Of a stretch of 64,000 nt of DNA, positions 17,365 to 25,804 are shown in pieces; the first letter of the stretch is position 1, and each line of letters starts with the position of its first letter. The stretch is from Spirosoma pollinicola (GTDB taxonomy: Bacteria > Bacteroidota > Bacteroidia > Cytophagales > Spirosomataceae): the NCBI RefSeq assembly GCF_002831565.1, contig NZ_CP025096.1, forward strand, positions 930,001 to 994,000, written 5' to 3'. The position numbers and the translations under genes were made by a program. The notes under the pieces were generated by a model. That model was not told where the DNA came from and did no database searches. It saw nothing but the letters and a program-made list of their open reading frames with translations.

Positions 17365-20300
17365 TCAGGGTGATACCGGAAAGCTGAGGTGAAGCGATGT
17401 ACCCTGCCCCCGCACAGACGTAATCGTTAATTGGCCATGCATATGCGTTGCCCGTATCTGCATATTACGAACGCCATTTCGTTCTGTTTCAGCGGCTGGA
17501 TCGAACCCAACTCCGTTATCTGAAACGGTTAAGTACAGATGCTGATGTTCCAGACTTATTTTCAACGAAGCATGAGTAGCCCGGGCATGTTTAACCAGAT
17601 TGTTGACTGCTTCTTTCGCAATCAAATAAAAATCCTGCCGCTTTTCCATCGGTAGGGTCAATTGTTGAATCGTATCGGGAACTGAAATCTCATAAGTGAT
17701 ACCTGACGCTTCAAATAACTCAGCAGCAAAACGATTCATTCGGGCAATCAGGCTGCTCAGTTCATCATTACCTGGATTGATACTCCATACAATATCATCT
17801 AGGGAGTTGCTTACCTGCCGGGCTTCGGTAACGATCCGTTCAACCATCGAACCGGAAGGATGCCCGGCCGGGAGATTTTGCTTAATCATAGTGCCCAGTA
17901 TACCAATGCCACTCAGCGATGAACCAATTTCGTCGTGTAAGTCGGCTGAAATTCTGTTTCTGATGTGCAGTACACGCATTAATTGCTTGATTCGATAGCG
18001 GTATAGACCATATAAAAGACTGGCCGTTAATGTAACTATCAACAACCGAAACCACCAGGTTTCGTAATAGGCGGGCAGAATCTCGATTGCCAAAAGAAGT
18101 GGCTTCCGGCTCTGGTTACCAAAGGAATCAACAGCTTTCACGTGTAAGGTATACTGCCCCGGCCCTAAATTTGTGTAGTAAACTCGGTAAGAAGAGCCGC
18201 TATAATTCCATCGTTCATCCAGCCCTTCCAGATAACAGGCGTACCTGGTTTTAGCTAACTGACTAAAGGTTAAGGTAGTAAACCCAACACTGAACGCATT
18301 ATCAGAGCGGGCCAGTCGAATCGGGCGGGAAGGGTCGACAGGGCGCTCCTGTTCATGAACATGAAACGAGGTAATCACAACCGGTGGCAGGGTCGCCCGC
18401 CGATGCAGTTGAGTAATATTGAAGTAGTCCACCCCATTTTGTTGTCCAATAAATAGCTCGTTGCCGCCGTGTACATAAAGCGCAGCCGTCGTATTATTCT
18501 GGCTCAGCCCATCGCTGGTGGTCAACCGCAGGAGCCGACCGGTTTTGGTAGTATAGCTATGAAGTCCGTCGAAATTGCCAATCCAGATGGTCCCCTCTTT
18601 ATCCTCGGCGAGTCTCCGGTTTTCGCGGTCGTACAGGCCATTACGGGCTGTTAGAATCGTGCGAATTTTACCATCAGGCATACTTTCTGTGACACTCCCC
18701 CATCGGGCAGCCCACAAATGGCCATTTTTCGCCAGCATAATGGCATTAGTAGCGAGGTCTTCCGGCAAGCGTGTTTTAGGCTGCCGGTCGTCGGCCTTTA
18801 CAAACCGATGCCCGGGTTCTGCTATGTAATACAACCCATTATAGGTAGATAACCAGATTCGTTCGGTCTTATCGATGGCCAGTCCTGTCAGAAAATTATT
18901 GTTTTTATGTAGCGCACTGCGTATCGAGTCTGACCAATACTGCAGGGGTTTGCCTGTGTGCAGATCTAGTACCTGTAGCCCTTCGTCGTTGTTTCCTACC
19001 CATAACCGGTGATGTTTGTCGATCAGGCCGTGGTCGACAAAGGGCACTGAAAACAGGGTGCCTGCCCGTTTTGCCGCAGAGTTTGTTACAAACCGCTTCA
19101 GCGCGGTATCGTAAAGAAGCACCCCATCGCCTTTGTAGCTCCACTCCCGAAGTCCAACCCAAAGCTGGTTCGACTCGGTCTGTTGAAACCACATGGTTTC
19201 TGACGCGTCGTGTGGAAATCGAATCAGCGTAAACTGATTGGTAGGTCGGTGCCAGCGAAGAATACCTGTATGCGACAGACCAAGCCAAAATGTTTGGCCG
19301 GTGGTGTCCTGCTGGTCAGCCAAAATAACGTTAACCAGCACGGGCTGACGAATCAGGGAGGGTGGAATAGTTACGGTTCGGATGAGGTTATCCAGCGGGT
19401 TGTAGGTAAAAACACCATTTGTGGTACCAATCCATAAAATTTCACTACCAGAATCCCGAAACAGCACATTGGTTTGAAAGGGACCAGACTGGAGGTTTGT
19501 TATTCGATAAAATTGTTCTTGATCGGCTCTAAACGCCAACAGACCATTTTCGTCGCCAACCCACAGCACCCGCTTTCCATTTTCATCTTTCCCTTCCTCA
19601 ACGCATGTGATCCGGTTAGGCTCGTTGGGCAACTTAAAAAATGTATATTGTTCCGTTTCCGGATCAACCCGCAATAGCCCATGCCCATAGGCCCCAATCC
19701 ATAGGGTACCCTCCGAATCGACACACCCTTGACTGAGATATAACTTTTGCCGCCGATTAGGATCAGGGCAATCGTGGCCGAGTATGCAAACGAAGCGATT
19801 GGTTCGACGATCAAACCGAAATAACCCGTTATCACTGCCAATTGCCCAAAGTCTGTGCTTTTTATCCTCCAGAAACCCTTTTACTTTGGGGCCTTGATAG
19901 GTCGTTCGGCGTAATGAATACCGATCTATATGGTTGGTTTTCAGGTTTATTCGTTCAATACCATCGACGGTACTGTACCAGCCTTCGCCATACGAACTCA
20001 TAAAGAAATGGCCGGTCGTTTGGGGTGTATTGGGTATCGGTGTAAGCTGTAGTGTGTTGGGATCAATTATACAGATGCCCCCCCGGTCGCTGGCAATCCA
20101 CATTCGATTGGTAGAATCTGCGGCCAGACCCGATACCAAATAAGTTTCGGGAAACAGGAAATTCCGAAACGACTGACCATCGTACCGAACCGGGCAACGG
20201 CGTGTACCAAACCACATAAACCCCTGTCGGTCTTTGGCAATACTATAGACGGTTGGGCTTGGAAGTCCATCTTTATCTGTCAGGCGGTTAAATACTACAT

Positions 20301-20385
20301 TTGGAGTTTGGGCATAGAGCAGAATCAACGATCGACCATTCAGTATCAACGACAGGATTACTATGGCCAATAGTTTTCTTCTCAT
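17365..20385 (-). CDS. Two-component regulator propeller / Y_Y_Y sensor histidine kinase
   Basis: A 1006-residue membrane sensor. It has an N-terminal signal/membrane segment (RRKLLAIVILSLILNGRSLILLYA), about 14 periplasmic propeller repeats with Wxx-type motifs (MWFGTRR, LWIGAYGHGLLRVDP, IWIGNFDGLHSY), a Y_Y_Y domain (YACYLEGLDERWNY ... LGPGQYTLHVKA), one membrane helix (WWFRLLIVTLTASLLYGLY), a HisKA_3 dimerisation helix with the phospho-His in ADLHDEIGSSL, and a HATPase with DNGVGFDP. Such sensors usually read extracellular glycans in Bacteroidota. The divergent GH5 gene 209 bp away fits a glycan role. The first propeller motif is degenerate (CPVRYDG for GLxRYDG). MRRKLL was chosen over an upstream TTG. 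Confidence 0.92.
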   Translation of the reverse strand: MRRKLLAIVILSLILNGRSLILLYAQTPNVVFNRLTDKDGLPSPTVYSIAKDRQGFMWFGTRRCPVRYDGQSFRNFLFPETYLVSGLAADSTNRMWIASDRGGICIIDPNTLQLTPIPNTPQTTGHFFMSSYGEGWYSTVDGIERINLKTNHIDRYSLRRTTYQGPKVKGFLEDKKHRLWAIGSDNGLFRFDRRTNRFVCILGHDCPDPNRRQKLYLSQGCVDSEGTLWIGAYGHGLLRVDPETEQYTFFKLPNEPNRITCVEEGKDENGKRVLWVGDENGLLAFRADQEQFYRITNLQSGPFQTNVLFRDSGSEILWIGTTNGVFTYNPLDNLIRTVTIPPSLIRQPVLVNVILADQQDTTGQTFWLGLSHTGILRWHRPTNQFTLIRFPHDASETMWFQQTESNQLWVGLREWSYKGDGVLLYDTALKRFVTNSAAKRAGTLFSVPFVDHGLIDKHHRLWVGNNDEGLQVLDLHTGKPLQYWSDSIRSALHKNNNFLTGLAIDKTERIWLSTYNGLYYIAEPGHRFVKADDRQPKTRLPEDLATNAIMLAKNGHLWAARWGSVTESMPDGKIRTILTARNGLYDRENRRLAEDKEGTIWIGNFDGLHSYTTKTGRLLRLTTSDGLSQNNTTAALYVHGGNELFIGQQNGVDYFNITQLHRRATLPPVVITSFHVHEQERPVDPSRPIRLARSDNAFSVGFTTLTFSQLAKTRYACYLEGLDERWNYSGSSYRVYYTNLGPGQYTLHVKAVDSFGNQSRKPLLLAIEILPAYYETWWFRLLIVTLTASLLYGLYRYRIKQLMRVLHIRNRISADLHDEIGSSLSGIGILGTMIKQNLPAGHPSGSMVERIVTEARQVSNSLDDIVWSINPGNDELSSLIARMNRFAAELFEASGITYEISVPDTIQQLTLPMEKRQDFYLIAKEAVNNLVKHARATHASLKISLEHQHLYLTVSDNGVGFDPAAETERNGVRNMQIRATHMHGQLTITSVRGQGTSLHLSFPVSP

Positions 20386-20520
20386 AACAGACAACAGGTT
20401 AGGCAGCGGTTAGAAATTTCCCGACGACAGAGAATCATACGTTATACCCCTCCAAAGGTGAGGTCGATCTGTAAGTTACAATCCGGAGGGTGAAAATAAG
20501 CGAATAACCCGTTTAATCAA

Positions 20521-20537
20521 TGGGTGAAAAGGGTTAT
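20521..20537 (+). promoter_or_regulatory. 17-bp motif upstream of the GH5 gene
   Basis: TGGGTGAAAAGGGTTAT, 57 bp before the GH5 start. The same sequence with one change (TGGGTGTAAAGGGTTAT) lies 65 bp before the lipocalin-like gene. The similar spacing suggests a shared activator site or promoter element, possibly for the adjacent LuxR-type regulator; that link is inference. Confidence 0.5.
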
Positions 20538-20594
20538 TGTACGTCCATGAAGACCGAATGAATTTTACCGGCATCAATAATATCCCTCATCGAC

Positions 20595-21671
20595 ATGAAA
20601 ACGACCCTCATCGGCTTGCTTTTCCTGACTGGTATTGGTTTGCAAAACTGTAAGAATCAGACCGATGATTCGACGACAGCTATGCCTACGCTACCAAATA
20701 AACCAGGATTTTACGTGAACGACCGTTTTTTATACGACCCTTGCGGAACGAAGATCACGCTGCGGGGCGTGAATAAGATGAACATCTGGACGGATCGATC
20801 CGGGAGTTCGTTTTCGGAAATTGCACAAACCGGTGCCAACTGCGTGCGCATTGTCTGGAAAGCGCTGGAAGATGATGGCCAGCCGACTAAAGCCGCCGAC
20901 CTCGACAACCTGATTACGGCCTGCGTGGCCCAGCACATGATTCCGATGGTCGAAGCCCATGATGCCACCGGCGACTGGAGCATGCTGGGGCAGATGGTTA
21001 CCTTCTGGAAACGGGCCGACATTGTAGCCGTTATTCAGAAACATCAGAAATACCTGTTACTGAACATTGCCAATGAGTGTGGCGACGATCAGGTGACGGA
21101 TGCTCAATTTACGCAGGGGTACACCAGTGCCGTTCAGCAGCTTCGCCAGGCGGGTATTCATACGCCCCTTGTTATCGACGGAACAGACTATGGCAAAAAC
21201 CTCGAACAACTGGTTCGTGTGGGGCCAGACGTGATTCAGGCCGATCCGGATAAGAACCTGCTCTTTTCAGTACATACCTATTGGCCCATTGCCTTTGGCG
21301 CTACGCCACAATTCATCAAGGATCAGTTTCAGGCCGCAGTCAACGCCGGGTTGCCGTTTATCGTGGGCGAGTTTGCGGCTTACGGTGCGTATGCAGGTGG
21401 TGAGAGTATTTGCGGTCCCAAAGGTCAGGTTGATTATAAAACGATCCTTTCCGAAGCCCAGCGGCTCGACATTGGCTGGCTGGTTTGGGAATGGGGGCCG
21501 GGCAACGTTGGCGGGGGCGATCCGCTTTGTGTTGTTATGGACATGACAACCACGAGTACATTCAGCACCCTGAAGGGATGGGGTAAAGAAGTGGCGCTTA
21601 CCCATGCAGCCAGCATTCAGAAAACGGCTATCCGATCCCCTTTTCTAGTCAACAACCACCTCTGCAAATAA
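20595..21671 (+). CDS. Glycoside hydrolase family 5 (cellulase/mannanase-like)
   Basis: A 358-residue exported hydrolase. The N-terminus (MKTTLIGLLFLTGIGLQNC) is a signal peptide with a possible, non-canonical lipobox ending at Cys19, so it may be a surface or periplasmic lipoprotein. The GH5 barrel shows RGVNKMNIW, the acid/base Glu161 in LLNIANECG, the substrate-binding HTYW (227-230), and the nucleophile Glu259 in PFIVGEFAAYG. The pattern is closest to beta-mannanase/endoglucanase subgroups, and the exact beta-glycan cannot be read. It is divergent from the propeller kinase and probably under its control. Confidence 0.88.
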   Translation: MKTTLIGLLFLTGIGLQNCKNQTDDSTTAMPTLPNKPGFYVNDRFLYDPCGTKITLRGVNKMNIWTDRSGSSFSEIAQTGANCVRIVWKALEDDGQPTKAADLDNLITACVAQHMIPMVEAHDATGDWSMLGQMVTFWKRADIVAVIQKHQKYLLLNIANECGDDQVTDAQFTQGYTSAVQQLRQAGIHTPLVIDGTDYGKNLEQLVRVGPDVIQADPDKNLLFSVHTYWPIAFGATPQFIKDQFQAAVNAGLPFIVGEFAAYGAYAGGESICGPKGQVDYKTILSEAQRLDIGWLVWEWGPGNVGGGDPLCVVMDMTTTSTFSTLKGWGKEVALTHAASIQKTAIRSPFLVNNHLCK

Positions 21672-21967
21672 AAAACGGTTGGACTGACTTCGCCCGAATT
21701 TGCACACAGATATGGATTCATTTTTCAACCTAATGGTGTCGGGACGGATGGCACTCCACTAATTGCTGACGTGACTATGTCGGGTTCCAGACCCCGACAT
21801 CACGGAAAAGCGCGAGTTCTATAAATACAACTCCCTCTATTTCAATTAGTTAAAAAAATGAATATTTTTTTTACCGTTCGCTCAGTGGGTGTAAAGGGTT
21901 ATGGACAAGCGTCTGTCGAATGAGGAAATTTGAAGCAACAAATCAGGACATACTTCTTTAAGGCAAA
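21672..21967. other. Intergenic region with stem-loop and promoter-like motif
   Basis: 296 bp with no gene. A stem-loop with 8-bp arms (21777-21784, 21793-21800; ATGTCGGG) may end the GH5 transcript. Further on come an A/T tract and the 17-bp motif at 21886-21902 before the next start. Confidence 0.55.
21886..21902 (+). promoter_or_regulatory. Second copy of the 17-bp motif
   Basis: TGGGTGTAAAGGGTTAT, identical to the 20521 copy at 16 of 17 positions. It lies 65 bp upstream of the lipocalin-like gene start, nearly the same distance as the first copy from the GH5 gene. Confidence 0.5.
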
Positions 21968-22441
21968 ATGAAAAAACCACACTTGTTTCGACTCCTGCTG
22001 GCCGGCTTGCTGCCATTGTTAAGCCTTGGGTTTAGCCAAACCGATTCGCCAAACGTTTCGGGTTCATGGCGGATGATTTCTCATCGGGTTGTGCCAGCCA
22101 TGAACGGTGTCGATGATATCTACACGCATTTCAAAGACCTGTATGGCGGCTGTCAGGAGGATATGGGTCTAACCTTAAACCCGGATGGAACCCTGAAAAT
22201 GACTCCCGTTAAAGGGTGTCAGAATCCGCTCGGAAACATTATCATGAAAATGGCCTCCAAGTTTATGCCCTCCGGCAAAGCGTCGTGGGAGACTACGTCG
22301 AACAAAATTGTCTTGCAGGATGGCAAAGGACAACGCCGGGAATACGCCCTCCAATTGAGCGACACAAGTATGAAATGGACTTTCGACGAAACCGAGAAGC
22401 AAACCCAGGTCCGGCATACTATTGAGTTCAAACGAGATTGA
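21968..22441 (+). CDS. Exported lipocalin-like protein
   Basis: A 157-residue protein with a signal peptide (MKKPHLFRLLLAGLLPLLSLGFS). The mature part begins with NVSGSWRMIS, continues with LTLNPDGTLKMTPVKGCQNP and GKASWETTSNKIVLQD, and ends KWTFDETEK. This is the GxW plus alternating beta-strand pattern of small lipocalin-like domains common in Bacteroidota. Two Cys may form a disulfide. The ligand is unknown. The shared upstream motif suggests it is expressed with the GH5 gene. Confidence 0.65.
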   Translation: MKKPHLFRLLLAGLLPLLSLGFSQTDSPNVSGSWRMISHRVVPAMNGVDDIYTHFKDLYGGCQEDMGLTLNPDGTLKMTPVKGCQNPLGNIIMKMASKFMPSGKASWETTSNKIVLQDGKGQRREYALQLSDTSMKWTFDETEKQTQVRHTIEFKRD

Positions 22442-22522
22442 TAGTGGACTTGACTACCCGCTAAACAGGGTGAACAAATCAACGTATAAGGATAACCGTA
22501 TTAAACCACAAAAAAGACAACC

Positions 22523-23434
22523 ATGAATCGATATACTCTTATTCTAATAGGCTTGCTTATGCGGGTTTCAGTAACCCAGGCACAACAGCTTATGGCAGTA
22601 AACACAACAAACCGTTCGACCGACCCCGCTGCCAAACCAACCTCTCCAAACCGGGCGAAAGCGACCGAGTCGCCTATGTACCTGAAGATCTACGGATTTT
22701 ACAGCCTGCTGTCGCCCGGAACTGAGCTTAATTATAGCTATTCACAAGCCCAATCCATAACCCCAACGACCTTTAGCCCAACGAATAAAAGCCTGGGCGC
22801 TGGCCCAAGAGTGGGCGCTGGGATTGGCTACATTGTCAGCGACTTCATCAACCTGGGCATTGATGCCGATATCCTCCTGGGAACAGACCTAAAGATTGAC
22901 AACAACTTCTTTAGTGGCTCGGACGGCTCGACAAGATATACAACCTCCCTGAACACATCGCTAAAAGTACTGTCGATCACGCCTAACATTACCTTTAAAG
23001 CCCTTTCTCGGCCAGCCTTTTACATCTATAACCGGCTGGGACTGGTAGGCGGTGTCGTTTTGGATTATAAGGTGACAAGCCTTTTTGTGGCAACTCCCTC
23101 CAAGGGAGCCGCCACAACCACGGCTACGACTAATGTCTATAACAAAAACTCGTTAGCACTGGGGTATCAGGTAGCACTTGGCATTCAATTCCGGTTGAGC
23201 CAAAACTTGCGGGGCTTTGCTGAAGTAGTCGCTTATAATCAATCCTTTAAACCACAGGAGGTTCAAAGTACCGGTACCAGTACCACGAATGGAATCATCA
23301 AACTGCTGGATCCGGGTGCGACAGCTTATAAGGACCTGGGTGATTATAATAAATCGAACCCCTCTGAACAGCCGAGTTTTAATGTAGCCATTAATAGCGT
23401 GGGTGTAGGCGCAGGTTTGATATTCCGGTTTTAG
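22523..23434 (+). CDS. Outer-membrane beta-barrel protein, tandem paralogue 1
   Basis: A 303-residue exported protein with signal peptide (MNRYTLILIGLLMRVSVTQAQ). It has a Pro/Thr/Asn-rich linker, a conserved KATESPMYLKIYGFYSLLSPG segment, then barrel-like strands including INLGIDADILLGTDLKI, ITFKALSRPAFYIYNRLGLVGG and QFRLSQNLRGFAEVVAYNQSF, and a C-terminal VGVGAGLIFRF with the terminal Phe expected by the barrel assembly machinery. Two paralogues follow. It is first in a run leading directly into the T6SS genes, but a T6SS role is not proven. Confidence 0.75.
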   Translation: MNRYTLILIGLLMRVSVTQAQQLMAVNTTNRSTDPAAKPTSPNRAKATESPMYLKIYGFYSLLSPGTELNYSYSQAQSITPTTFSPTNKSLGAGPRVGAGIGYIVSDFINLGIDADILLGTDLKIDNNFFSGSDGSTRYTTSLNTSLKVLSITPNITFKALSRPAFYIYNRLGLVGGVVLDYKVTSLFVATPSKGAATTTATTNVYNKNSLALGYQVALGIQFRLSQNLRGFAEVVAYNQSFKPQEVQSTGTSTTNGIIKLLDPGATAYKDLGDYNKSNPSEQPSFNVAINSVGVGAGLIFRF

Positions 23435-23485
23435 TTGACTCCCACCAATTCGCACCAATGATCAGTTTTGATAAACCTGTGACTC

Positions 23486-24394
23486 ATGGATCGATCCCTC
23501 ATTTTACTTAGTAGCCTATTGATACGGGTTGTTGCCCTGGCTCAACCGGCTACCCCTATAAACCCGGTAAGCCGTTCAAATAATGGGCCGGTAACGCCTG
23601 AGACGGCTCCACGTAAAATAAAGGCTACCGAGTCTCCGGTTTGCCTGAAAGTATATGGGCTTTATGGCTTGCTAACGCCCGGCGTGCAAATCGCTAACAG
23701 CGATTTTTTTAACCTGTCCAATGCGGCACATACGTTTCAAACAGCCAATAAGGGGTTAGGGGCTGGCCCACGGGCAGGTGCAGGGCTTGGTTTCATTGTC
23801 AGTGATTTTATCAATCTGGGCATCGATGCCGATATCCTCCTGGGAACAGACCTAAAGATTATCAATAACCAAAGCGATGGAAGAGCCACATACAACAGTT
23901 CCACAACCTCTACCCTAAAGGTGCTATCGGTCATACCTAACATCACCTTCAAGGCCCTGTCGCGACCGACCTATTACATCTATAATCGGCTGGGGCTGGT
24001 GGGTGGTGTCGTGCAATATAAAGTAGTACTGGATTATATTGAAACAGTGAAGGGCGGGGGGTATGTACATGAAACTCGAACCGAAAATGAGTACACAAAG
24101 AACTCGCTGGCCATAGGTTATCAGGCAGCCCTCGGTATTCAGTTCCGGTTCAGTCGGAGTCTGCGTGGCTTTGCCGAAATCATAGCCTACAATCAGTCAT
24201 TTAGACCAAAAGAACTTACAACCATAACCTCAAGATATAGTGACGGAATACTTTCTAAAGTAACCCAGTCAGTAACTGAATTTAGCACCCAAAGCACAGC
24301 CAGTGCAGTCAGTGGGCTATCGGTCCAACAGCCAACGTATAATGTGCCGCTCAACAGTGTGGGTGTAGGGGCAGGTCTGGTATTCCGGTTTTAG
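23486..24394 (+). CDS. Outer-membrane beta-barrel protein, tandem paralogue 2
   Basis: A 302-residue paralogue of the preceding gene with the same signal peptide type (MDRSLILLSSLLIRVVALAQ), the KATESPVCLKVYGLYGLLTPG segment, the barrel strands and the C-terminal VGVGAGLVFRF. The strands are nearly identical between copies while two or three loop regions (about residues 70-90, 190-210 and 240-280) differ in sequence and length, as in surface-exposed loops under diversification. Spacing from copy 1 is 51 bp. Confidence 0.75.
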   Translation: MDRSLILLSSLLIRVVALAQPATPINPVSRSNNGPVTPETAPRKIKATESPVCLKVYGLYGLLTPGVQIANSDFFNLSNAAHTFQTANKGLGAGPRAGAGLGFIVSDFINLGIDADILLGTDLKIINNQSDGRATYNSSTTSTLKVLSVIPNITFKALSRPTYYIYNRLGLVGGVVQYKVVLDYIETVKGGGYVHETRTENEYTKNSLAIGYQAALGIQFRFSRSLRGFAEIIAYNQSFRPKELTTITSRYSDGILSKVTQSVTEFSTQSTASAVSGLSVQQPTYNVPLNSVGVGAGLVFRF

Positions 24395-24457
24395 TCATTT
24401 CCAGGCTAGTGTCTGTAAGGAGATGTAGAATTCACCAACTAAATCAATACACTGCTC

Positions 24458-25357
24458 ATGAATCGATTCCTCATTTTGCTCATCTGCCTGCTGATACGCG
24501 TTGTAGCGCTGGCTCAACCGGTTGCAGCCATAAACACACCAAGCCGTTCGGCTACCGAACCGACAACGCCGGGCAGGATAAACGCTACGGAGTCGCCAGT
24601 CTATATAAAAGTATATGGGCTTTATGGCTTTCTGACACCAGGGGTGCAGATTAGCCACGGTGAGCTACAAAGCCCGGACGGGTCGGTATTTACATTCAAA
24701 ACAACCAATAAAGGGTTAGGGGCTGGCCTGAGGGCCGGGGCCGGGATCGGGATCATCGTTAGTGACTTCATCAACCTGGGCATCGATGCCGACATGCTCT
24801 TTGGTTCAGACCTGAAAATTAGCAATAGCTACAACGGTGGCGACAATACCTACACCAGTTTGGCAACCACAACCCTAAAAGTAGTGTCGGTCATACCTAA
24901 CATCACCTTCAAAGCTCTCTCGCGACCAGCCTATTATATCTATAATCGACTGGGTCTGGTGGGAGGTATTGTGCTGGACTACAAGAGCATCGACGCAGGG
25001 GACGATATTCCTAAGGTAGGGGTTGCTACCACAAGTTCGGCCAATTACAATTACACAAAAAACTCGCTGGCATTAGGTTATCAGGCTGCTTTGGGGATTC
25101 AGTTTCGATTGAGTCAAAATTTACGGGGCTTTGCCGAAGTGGTCGCATACAACCAATCCTTCAAACCGAAAAGACTTGAATTTTCGACGACCAGCAACAT
25201 ATCGGGTCAGCCGGTCACATCACCGATTACAACGACAGAATTTACTGATCAGGGTATTCTTGTGGGGGCTAGCAACACCCAAACGGGGCAGCTAGAGCGT
25301 TTCAACGTGTCGATGAATAGTATCGGGATAGGCGTTGGTTTATCATTCCGCTTTTAA
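24458..25357 (+). CDS. Outer-membrane beta-barrel protein, tandem paralogue 3
   Basis: A 299-residue third paralogue (signal peptide MNRFLILLICLLIRVVALAQ; C-terminus IGIGVGLSFRF). Nucleotide identity with copy 2 is long and patchy in the strand-coding parts, which suggests recent duplication or gene conversion. The stop is only 12 bp before the tssE start, so at least this copy is likely co-transcribed with the T6SS baseplate genes. Confidence 0.75.
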   Translation: MNRFLILLICLLIRVVALAQPVAAINTPSRSATEPTTPGRINATESPVYIKVYGLYGFLTPGVQISHGELQSPDGSVFTFKTTNKGLGAGLRAGAGIGIIVSDFINLGIDADMLFGSDLKISNSYNGGDNTYTSLATTTLKVVSVIPNITFKALSRPAYYIYNRLGLVGGIVLDYKSIDAGDDIPKVGVATTSSANYNYTKNSLALGYQAALGIQFRLSQNLRGFAEVVAYNQSFKPKRLEFSTTSNISGQPVTSPITTTEFTDQGILVGASNTQTGQLERFNVSMNSIGIGVGLSFRF

Positions 25358-25369
25358 TCACTACCCGCT

Positions 25370-25801
25370 ATGCCTCATCCCTACTATGCACTGCCGCTCC
25401 GACTGGAGGAAATCCTGCAACGCAAACAGCACCCAACGTGCTCTCTGCCGCAGTCGATTGCCCAGAATCTGTATCTGATTCTTACGACCCACTTTGCCGA
25501 GTCGCGGTTTGATGAATCATTCGGGTGCAGTTTATGGGATGAAGATTTTTCCAATCAAACCAGTAGCCGGTGGAAAGAAGACATCCGGCAGTCGATAGAA
25601 ACATCGGTCGCCAAACACGAAAAACGGCTCAACCAGGTGCGAATACGGGTTGATCTGGCCGATCAGGAAATACAACTCACTCGAACGAATCGCCGGGTAA
25701 AACGGCGGCTGAGTGTCTGGATTGATGGGTTACTGACCCGCACAAACGAATCATTTTCATTTCAACGGAGTCTGTTTCTGGCTCCACTGTCAACCGAATA
25801 A
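25370..25801 (+). CDS. tssE: T6SS baseplate protein TssE-like (GPW/gp25 family)
   Basis: A 143-residue cytosolic protein of the gp25 lysozyme-like baseplate family. It shows SLPQSIAQNLYLILTTHFAESRFDESFGCSLWDEDF and a C-terminal strand RVKRRLSVWIDGLL, as in T4 gp25. TssE joins TssF, TssG and TssK in the wedge from which the sheath polymerises. It is first in the T6SS operon, 3 bp before tssF. Identification rests on the gp25 pattern plus its neighbours. Confidence 0.85.
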   Translation: MPHPYYALPLRLEEILQRKQHPTCSLPQSIAQNLYLILTTHFAESRFDESFGCSLWDEDFSNQTSSRWKEDIRQSIETSVAKHEKRLNQVRIRVDLADQEIQLTRTNRRVKRRLSVWIDGLLTRTNESFSFQRSLFLAPLSTE

Positions 25802-25804
25802 CCA

